This document shows, piece after piece, positions 57,609 to 64,000 of a DNA stretch of 64,000 bases (positions within the stretch are counted from its first letter, which is position 1; every line of letters starts with the position of its first letter). The stretch lies in contig LR990052.1 in NCBI GenBank assembly GCA_905147135.1, forward strand, positions 14,942,200 through 15,006,199, written 5' to 3'. This DNA is from Blastobasis lacticolella. Taxonomy: Eukaryota > Arthropoda > Insecta > Lepidoptera > Blastobasidae. Both the position numbers and the translations under genes were made by a program. The notes beneath the pieces are model-generated. The model was not told where the DNA came from and searched no databases. It saw only the letters and a list, made by a program, of their open reading frames with translations.

Positions 57609-59897
57609 CACACCAATACAAATAACTCAACAACAGCACCTGGACCCGACAAAATACAAAATTACTGGATAAAATATCTGACTTCAACACACACACATAT
57701 TGCAAACGCACTGAACCACGTCATTCATAATCCTCAAGACATGCCTCCTTTTATAACACAAGGAATCACCTATCTGAAACCCAAAGATAACGAAACGACA
57801 AACCCAGCTAAATACAGGCCCATCACTTGCCTCCCCACCATGTACAAACTATTGACATCCATCATCTCACACAAAATTAACTCACACATATCAATAAACA
57901 AAATCATACCAGAAGAACAGAAAGGTTGCAATAAAGGTTCAATGGGATGTAAGGAACAACTGATAATTGATGCTGAAATACACAACCAAGTCAAACAGAA
58001 ACGCAGAAACTTATACTTTTCATACATTGATTACCAAAAGGCTTTCGATAGCGTACCCCACTCATGGCTGCTACACGTTCTGAAAATGTACAAAATAGAC
58101 AATAGTTTAATAAATTTTTTACAACACACAATGACCAAATGGACAACGAAACTTAATTTAAGAACCAATAATACAACACTCACAACAGCGCCGATCAAAA
58201 TTGCACGGGGTATTTTCCAAGGCGATTCTCTCAGTCCTCTGTGGTTCTGCCTAGCCTTAAACCCTCTCTCGAGAATTCTCAATAACACTCCATACGGTTA
58301 CACAATAGACAGAGAAAATAATATTAAAATAACACATCTCTTATACATGGATGACATCAAACTCTACGCAAGCAACAAACAGAAACTAGATCATCTACTA
58401 AAGCTTACAGAAAAATTCAGCACAGATATTAAAATGACTTTTGGAACCAATAAATGTAAAATCAATAGCATCACTAAAGGCCAACATAGTAAGACAGATC
58501 CAGTCGAATTAGATTTCCAAGGAGGGATAATAAATAGCATGGAACCCAGAGGCACATATAAATACCTAGGATATCAGCAGAGCACGTCCATAAATCACAC
58601 AGATATTAAAAATGCATTAAAAACCAAGTACAAACAGAGACTCAATCAAATACTTAGTACCCAACTATCTGTCAGTAATAAAGTAAAAGCCGTTAATACA
58701 TACGCTATTCCCATCCTGACGTATTCGTTTGGAATTATAAAGTGGTCTGATACTGAGCTCAATGCTTTTAACACCTTAACTAGGACTACCAGTAACAAAC
58801 ATAACATCCACCACATCCATTCGGCAGTACAAAGATTCACACTCAAGAGAAAAATAGGAGGCCGCGGTTTCATAGACATAAAAAATCTGCACTACTCCCA
58901 AATCGGTAATCTACGGTCCTACTTTATCAGAAAATCTCACGACAGCACACTACACAAAGCAATAGTAAGCTTACCACATCCTGGAACACCCCTACAACTG
59001 AACAATAACCTATTTGACCCAACGACTAAAATCATCCGTGACGAACAAAAAATTCAAACCTGGAAGAAGAAAGCATTACATGGAAAATACCCACATCAAC
59101 TAGAACAAGACTACATAGACCGAGCTGCATCATCCACCTGGCTAACAAAAGGAAACATATTTGGCGAAACAGAAGGATTCCTAGTAGCAATACAGGACCA
59201 AACGATAAAAACACGAAACTATTCAAAATACATCCTGAAAGAACAAACAGAAACGGACAAATGCAGATTATGCCACCAACATACTGAAAACATAGATCAC
59301 ATGACAGGTGGTTGTAGCATACTCGCCAACAAAGAATACACACATCGTCATGATAACGTCGCCAAACATATCCATCAACAACTTGCACTTAAACATAAAC
59401 TAATAGAAACACTGACACCTTATTACACATACAAACCGAAAAATTTCCTAGAAAATTATAAAGCTAAACTATACTGGGATCGAGATATCATAACCGACCG
59501 CACCATCTTAAGCAATAGACCCGATATAACACTAACCTTGAAATCCACAAAAACCACCTATCTCATAGATATTTCTGTTCCTAATACACACAACCTAAAA
59601 CAAAAGCATGCCGAGAAGGTCCAAAAATACATCCCTTTAGCAGACGAAATAAAACAAATGTGGCACCAAGAGACTGTCAGGGTTATCCCTATAGTTATTT
59701 CATCAACTGGAGTAATACCGAAGGCTCTTCATGCCGCTCTGAAAATTCTAGATCTTCACGAGAAGATTTACATACCACTACAAAAATCAATTGTTATAGA
59801 TACCTGCTCCATAGTTCGCCGTTTCCTCAACCCGACTTCGCTCACACTCCATAACATTCCAGATACCACAGACACGCATAACACACGCATAACATAA
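57609..59897 (+). CDS. R4/Dong reverse transcriptase and restriction-like endonuclease
   Basis: Open for 762 codons from a stop at 57606; the first ATG is at 57741 (718 codons from there, numbering below). It opens with APGPDKIQNYWIK (RT region 0) before the ATG, then YIDYQKAFDSVPHSW (95-109), GIFQGDSLSPLWF (157-169) and the catalytic YMDD (202-205). The C-terminal part has a CCHC knuckle (C508, C511, H520, C525) and the endonuclease core RPDITL (593-598)...YLIDIS (607-612). These nick target DNA and prime reverse transcription in this clade. No internal stop, so the copy is young or selected. The missing N-terminus is the only obvious defect. Confidence 0.88.
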   Translation, partial: HTNTNNSTTAPGPDKIQNYWIKYLTSTHTHIANALNHVIHNPQDMPPFITQGITYLKPKDNETTNPAKYRPITCLPTMYKLLTSIISHKINSHISINKIIPEEQKGCNKGSMGCKEQLIIDAEIHNQVKQKRRNLYFSYIDYQKAFDSVPHSWLLHVLKMYKIDNSLINFLQHTMTKWTTKLNLRTNNTTLTTAPIKIARGIFQGDSLSPLWFCLALNPLSRILNNTPYGYTIDRENNIKITHLLYMDDIKLYASNKQKLDHLLKLTEKFSTDIKMTFGTNKCKINSITKGQHSKTDPVELDFQGGIINSMEPRGTYKYLGYQQSTSINHTDIKNALKTKYKQRLNQILSTQLSVSNKVKAVNTYAIPILTYSFGIIKWSDTELNAFNTLTRTTSNKHNIHHIHSAVQRFTLKRKIGGRGFIDIKNLHYSQIGNLRSYFIRKSHDSTLHKAIVSLPHPGTPLQLNNNLFDPTTKIIRDEQKIQTWKKKALHGKYPHQLEQDYIDRAASSTWLTKGNIFGETEGFLVAIQDQTIKTRNYSKYILKEQTETDKCRLCHQHTENIDHMTGGCSILANKEYTHRHDNVAKHIHQQLALKHKLIETLTPYYTYKPKNFLENYKAKLYWDRDIITDRTILSNRPDITLTLKSTKTTYLIDISVPNTHNLKQKHAEKVQKYIPLADEIKQMWHQETVRVIPIVISSTGVIPKALHAALKILDLHEKIYIPLQKSIVIDTCSIVRRFLNPTSLTLHNIPDTTDTHNTRIT

Positions 59898-60010
59898 TAT
59901 TACTAGACTAACTCACAGGAACCAGGCTTACTTGGCGTAAGCCCGTATCTGGGTCCTAATAACCGACCTCGAGTCGAGAAATAAAGAAATCTTTCATAAT
60001 AATAACAATA

Positions 60011-60783
60011 AAGGTCCCACAAAAATCCCTTCATGAGAGACACTATCGAGACCTGATCAGTGATAACGTAGACAAAGTTGCGTCTAACGCCTGGCTCAAC
60101 CAAGGACAGCTGTTCCCAGAAACGGAGGGATTTATGTTGGCTATTCAAGACCAAGTCATAAATACGCGTAACTATAGAAAGCATATTATTCATGATTCGA
60201 CCTTACAATCCGATAGATGCAGACATTGTCACAATAGCCCGGAAACAATACAGCACGTTACAGGGGCTTGTTCTTCAATAGCCCAAACCGACTATAAGCA
60301 CAGGCATGACCAAGTTGCTGCAATCATCCATCAGTACTTGGCTCTGAAATATTAACCTGTTAATGATAAAGTTCCGTACTACAAATATAAGCCGGAAGTT
60401 GTTTTAGAATCCTCACAGCACAAATTGTACTGGGATCGAACCATATTAACCGACAAAACCGTACACCATAATCGCCCAGATATCACTCTCCATGACAAAA
60501 ATAATAAAACCGTATATCTAATTGACATAGCCATACCGAATACACACAATCTCTCCTCGACATACACAGATAAAATCACCAAATACACCGACCTATCAAT
60601 AGAAATAAAATCTCAATGGAGAACAACTACAGTAAAAACCATACCAATTACAATCTTCTCCACAGGTATCATACCAAACACTCTCCACACAAGTTTAGAG
60701 CAATTAAACATACATCCACTTACATACATACAACTTCAGAAAGCCGTTATACTCAATACCTGTCGCATTGTCCGAAAATGTCA
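60011..60783 (+). pseudogene. Second R4/Dong-type element, 5'-truncated, with stop
   Basis: Begins straight after the TAA run of the first element. One frame gives HYRDLISDNVDKVASNAWL...ETEGFMLAIQDQVINTRNY, the CCHC knuckle (CRHC...HVTGAC), one in-frame TAA at 60353-60355, then KLYWDRTILTDKT, RPDITL and YLIDIAIPNTHNL. It parallels residues 448-718 of the first element but differs at many positions, so it is a related family, not a tandem copy. Confidence 0.82.
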
Positions 60784-60789
60784 TAGGCG

Positions 60790-61080
60790 CGGATTATACC
60801 AAGCATCGGCGACGCACGTTACGTCGGCGACGCAACTTGCGTTATGCTGTCAACTCAAAATTGTATGAACTTCTAATGCGCGCGCCGACGCAACCTGCGT
60901 TATCAACGCAGCCTGCATCGGCGTCGAATCTTTCGTTAAGCTGTCAACTCAAAATTGTATGATTTTCAAATGCGCGCGACGACGCAGGTAAAACGCAGAT
61001 TGCGTCGGCGACGCAGGTAAAACGCAGGTTGCGTCGGCGCGCGCATTATAAGTTCATATAATTTTAAGTTGACAAGATGC
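60790..61080. repeat. GC-rich inverted-repeat block (cgacgcaacctgcg motifs)
   Basis: Arms 60844-60900 and 61022-61078 are reverse complements over 57 bp with few differences. A further direct copy of the ctgtcaactcaaaattgtat word starts at 60940. Between them the motif gcgacgcaa.ctgcg (or its complement cgcag.ttgcgtcgg) recurs about eight times. Probably a non-autonomous DNA element built of sub-terminal repeats. It truncates the second R4 copy. Confidence 0.8.
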
Positions 61081-61094
61081 GTCAAGAATTCTAA

Positions 61095-62143
61095 GGCCGG
61101 GCACAGACCTACCGGTCAGGGCCGGGCCGGGTTTAACGTGAAGGCCATATTATTTTCATCGACAATGTACTAGCCGTCACACACTTATAGACGCTATTAC
61201 GATAGACACTTTCCGGGCCGGGCCCATCGGGGCGGATCTGTAATTATCAAAGAGATTGGTATACCTGGGAAAGGTATATTCCTCTATGATTGACCCTGAG
61301 TACTTTGGCAGGGCAAAAATTCCTATGTTGAAATATAAAAAACAAGGATTATCACAACCGTAATCTCAAAGACATTGCGTGGCAAGAAGTAAATAGATAT
61401 GTTGATGTGAAGTTAAAATGTTAGATGAAGACGAGAAAAAAATGCGTATCAGTCTACTGCCATCAGTCTTCGTGAATACATGAAATGGACCCGGGTCAAG
61501 TTGGCTCTGTTTAGCCTGAGGCTTGAACAGGGTCCAGCCCCAAGGTGACTCTTTCTATTCGGAAACTATTGGTCCGAGAACACTAAAGATATATGATAGT
61601 ACTCGTCGAATTCTACATTTCGAATGACAGTTTTAAATTTAACGTCTCTCTTACAAAATGTAGATTTCGACGAGTACCTAATATCATTTCTCTATAGAAA
61701 CTATTCTTCTAGGACCTATGGTTCTCAAGTTATAACAGTTTTCAATTTGCAACAGTTACTTTAAATGTATATCTCGACGAGTGATATAATTTTTTTTAGA
61801 GACTAGTGTTTTAGGACCAATAGAATCAGAGTTATAACGGCTTTAAGTTTAACAGCCGTCATTCGAAATGTAGATCTGGACGAGTCGGTACAGTAGTTCA
61901 GTAGACTGATACTGCCTACCCGAATTTTTTTCCTCTCCTCATCCAACCTACCATCTTTCCATTTTTTGTAGGTTTTCAGCGCCAAGCAGTAAGGCGATGC
62001 ACATTAATTCGTCATCCATTTCTACCCGTTAACCTTTCCCGGAAAGCGCTTGATATCGACTGAGAAAATTTTAAGAATGTCCGGCCCGGTAGGTGTGCCG
62101 GTTGAGCCCGTCCCTGACCTTTTCTATAGGTCTGTGCCCGCAC
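61095..62143. mobile_element. 1,049-bp TIR element with TAA target duplications
   Basis: Left end ggccgggcacagaccta and right end (complement) gtgcgggcacagaccta, followed on both sides by ggtcaggg.cggg words, so the TIRs extend about 40 bp with gaps. The element is bordered by taa at 61092-61094 and 62144-62146. A 3-bp TAA duplication fits PIF/Harbinger. No transposase inside. The interior repeats a gtagat.tcgacgagt motif four times (near 61602, 61660, 61767, 61870). Confidence 0.75.
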
Positions 62144-62146
62144 TAA

Positions 62147-63224
62147 AGCAGGGCTTTTATATCAACAAGACAAGGAGTTTATATACTGCGAAATGAGTTT
62201 GGATAGAGACTTGGAGACTGGATATCACAAGATATATCCATAGAGTTATATACCTCGTATAGTAACTCTATGGGCTATCCATAATAGACCCTGACCACAC
62301 AGGCGTGGGCGTTGCGGTCGCGTACTATTGGACTGAATGCGCCCGCGTACAGACGTTCATCATATCAGCCAAAAGACACCCATGTTGAGCATATGCCGCC
62401 TTCCAAGATCTCCACAACATCCTGTCCTGTGCTTCCGCATCCGGCTGGCAGCTATCGCCCTCAGATTTATAGCAGTCGCCTCTAGATCAAGCCATTGACA
62501 AAAAAAAAGAAAATAATTATACTTAATAATAATAAACTACACCCAAGTTACACCGGTCAGAGGTATGCCCAACCTCCGAAAGATAGTCAATGCACTAGCC
62601 TATCATAATAATAATCACATGTATGACCTGTGCAGCGAAGGAGGATGTCACGGCCACCCGCTTGCAGAACGCGTCGCGTGACAAATCATTGTCACTAAAA
62701 TTTCGTCACAAACTTATCTGGCCCGGTGGCTAAAAGCTGAACTAAGTGTCGCCATTTAAAAATGACATTTTGTTTGTCAACAACAGCGACGCCGTCACCG
62801 TGTCGGGTAAGTTTGTGGCACCTACCATTGAGTATTGCAAAGAAAAAAGTTTGCAAAAATGTCCAGCTTATTAATTACTAGCGGTTGCCCGCGACTTTGT
62901 TCGCGTTAAATACTCATCTTCAACACATTCTATCATATGCAAAAATATTCCCCATGAAAATAATCACACTTAAATCTGTGATAAACTTAAAAGGATATCA
63001 GTTGAACTGGTTCTGCACGGACCACAGGTAATGACTTTTAAGGTTATATTTTACTGTTCAGATTTATTTTGCTGAATATGTTACATAGTTTCGGTGGGGT
63101 CAAATTCCGCATAAAGCATAAAAGGCACTCATTGTAACTGGTTATAAGACTGCGCTAGTAGGCCAGGTTCACTAAAAAGTTTAGATCCTAAAGGAGTATA
63201 CGCTGGCGCCCGCCTATGGTAGTC
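62147..63224. other. Intergenic with repeat fragments
   Basis: Contains, at 62706-62820, the inverse inner half of the MITE found at 34470-34676 (cacaaacttatct ... gtaagtttgtggc). At 62878-62915 it holds a ctagcggttgcccgcgactttg-like LINE word common in Lepidoptera. No gene seen. Confidence 0.5.
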
Positions 63225-63465
63225 TTGATCTGACTGACTTCTGTTTAAGTGGATTTGAAACCAGAGATCCAGGGTTCGATTCAGAAATGATGAATTTTAA
63301 AATGTGTTATCTGGGTCTAGGTGTTATATGTACTTATCATGAGTATGTATTTAAAAAATATGTAAGTAAGTTTAGTTATCTAGCATCCATAACACAAGCT
63401 TTGCTTACTTTGAGGCAAGATGGCGCTGTGTGAATTGTTCAAGTATATTTATTTAATATTTTTGA
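63225..63465 (+). repeat. tRNA-derived SINE, third type
   Basis: Box-B-like gggttcgattc at about 63272-63282, then a body with catccataacacaagctttg and gaggcaagatggcgctgtgtg, words I recognise from a SINE class widespread in Lepidoptera. Confidence 0.6.
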
Positions 63466-63611
63466 TTGATAATATCAACTTACATCGGAAAAGTCAAAAT
63501 CTCTGAAACAGTCCTTTTTTGTTTATATTCAAACTTTCAGTCAACATCTACTTAGTTCGCTAAAGTTTCAGCCAATTTAACAAAACAGCATTTTTATAGA
63601 ATAAAATGAGT

Positions 63612-63983
63612 TTAAATTGATAATATTCTATAGTTTTCTGTATTGAGAATTTTTTTTATTTGTAGATTTAGGTTATCTTTGCTAATTGTGTACTTTCTGT
63701 AGCTTTTATAAAAGCGGATATACAATAGGTACTTTCTGAGTCTGTTAAAATGGGTATGAAATTGGCCATACAAATGTCTTTCTGTGTTAAATGGATGTAC
63801 AGCATATCTTCTTAGTCGTTTCTTTTTTACTATTTTTCCTGGATTTCGTTGCTCTCTCCGCATCAGCCAAACAATTAAAAGAAATACAGCACTGAGCATG
63901 TTGTGGGTCGCGGATTCAAAAGTGCTAATAAAGGTGAACACGCACTTACGCTGCGCGACGCGGCAGCGGCACGGCAACTGCAC
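63612..63983 (-). pseudogene. PIF/Harbinger-like transposase N-terminal fragment
   Basis: 123-codon minus frame reaching the window edge. RRYAVHPFNTERHLYGQFHT followed by HFNRLRKY matches the R.(W/Y).VHP.N..R...G.FHT.F..LR pattern near the N-terminus of PIF/Harbinger nuclease-type transposases and their domesticated relatives. The expected following YYRMS motif is not clear, so the frame is probably broken or spliced after residue about 85. The frame begins in a GC-rich stretch that could be a TIR. Confidence 0.45.
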
Positions 63984-64000
63984 TGCAACGTCTTTTCTGA

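Larger units (their letters stand above)
56682..59995 (+). mobile_element. R4/Dong-type non-LTR retrotransposon, near full length
   Basis: Starts with a hairpin (ccccgccac 56682-56690, gtggcgggg 56711-56719) immediately after (TAA)n. A GC-rich 5' UTR of about 350 bp follows, then coding sequence and a roughly 100-bp 3' UTR ending in a second taa-rich run (59996-60010). The single ORF has a reverse transcriptase and a C-terminal restriction-like endonuclease, the hallmark of the R4/NeSL side of LINEs. Its N-terminal part is broken (57466-57608), so it is not autonomous as it stands. Confidence 0.85.

Noticed and set aside
60134..60868. A functional second R4-type protein
   Set aside because: It lacks the RT half and has an in-frame TAA at 60353-60355.

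Overview
This is nuclear DNA of an insect, almost certainly a moth or butterfly (Lepidoptera). It is AT-rich, its genes carry GT-AG introns, and most of it is intron and intergenic sequence packed with retroelement tails, tRNA-derived SINEs and small inverted-repeat elements of lepidopteran type. The species cannot be named from the sequence alone. Assignments of repeats to lepidopteran families rest on recognition, not on a search.

The one large, complete gene is a nitric oxide synthase on the minus strand. Its start codon is at 53688 and its stop at 22936. I could join 21 coding exons, all with GT-AG introns and all in compatible phase, into one open frame of 1,218 codons plus stop. Every expected part is present in order: a short N-terminal leader with a 9-residue tandem repeat, the zinc CX4C motif, the heme cysteine, the arginine-binding glutamate, the calmodulin helix, the FMN domain with its inserted control segment, the FAD and NADPH modules and the C-terminal tail. 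A TATA box and a TCAGT initiator spaced about 30 bp apart lie just upstream, giving a 125-nt 5' UTR without any other ATG.

A second minus-strand gene begins at 12200 and runs off to the left. Only its first coding exon (86 codons, followed by a strong donor) is certain. It also has a TATA box and TCAGT initiator at canonical spacing, plus a short upstream ORF overlapping its start. I do not recognise the product.

Layout: 1-11.9 kb is intron or flank of the second gene, with a CCTAC-rich minisatellite and TE debris. 12-12.3 kb holds the first exon and promoter of that gene. 12.3-22.1 kb is intergenic. 22.1-53.85 kb is NOS, whose large introns (1-6 kb) are full of repeats. 53.85-64 kb is intergenic and dominated by transposons: a nearly full-length R4/Dong-type LINE inserted in a (TAA)n tract, a second truncated relative directly behind it, a compact inverted-repeat block of cgacgcaacctgcg-like motifs, a 1,049-bp TIR element with TAA target duplications, and a PIF/Harbinger-like ORF at the right edge.

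The NOS gene acts alone here. Its partners (calmodulin, soluble guanylyl cyclase) are not in the window. The elements most worth a second look are the paired core promoters, the NOS leader repeat, the stacked R4 elements, the TAA-flanked TIR element and several near-perfect hairpins.
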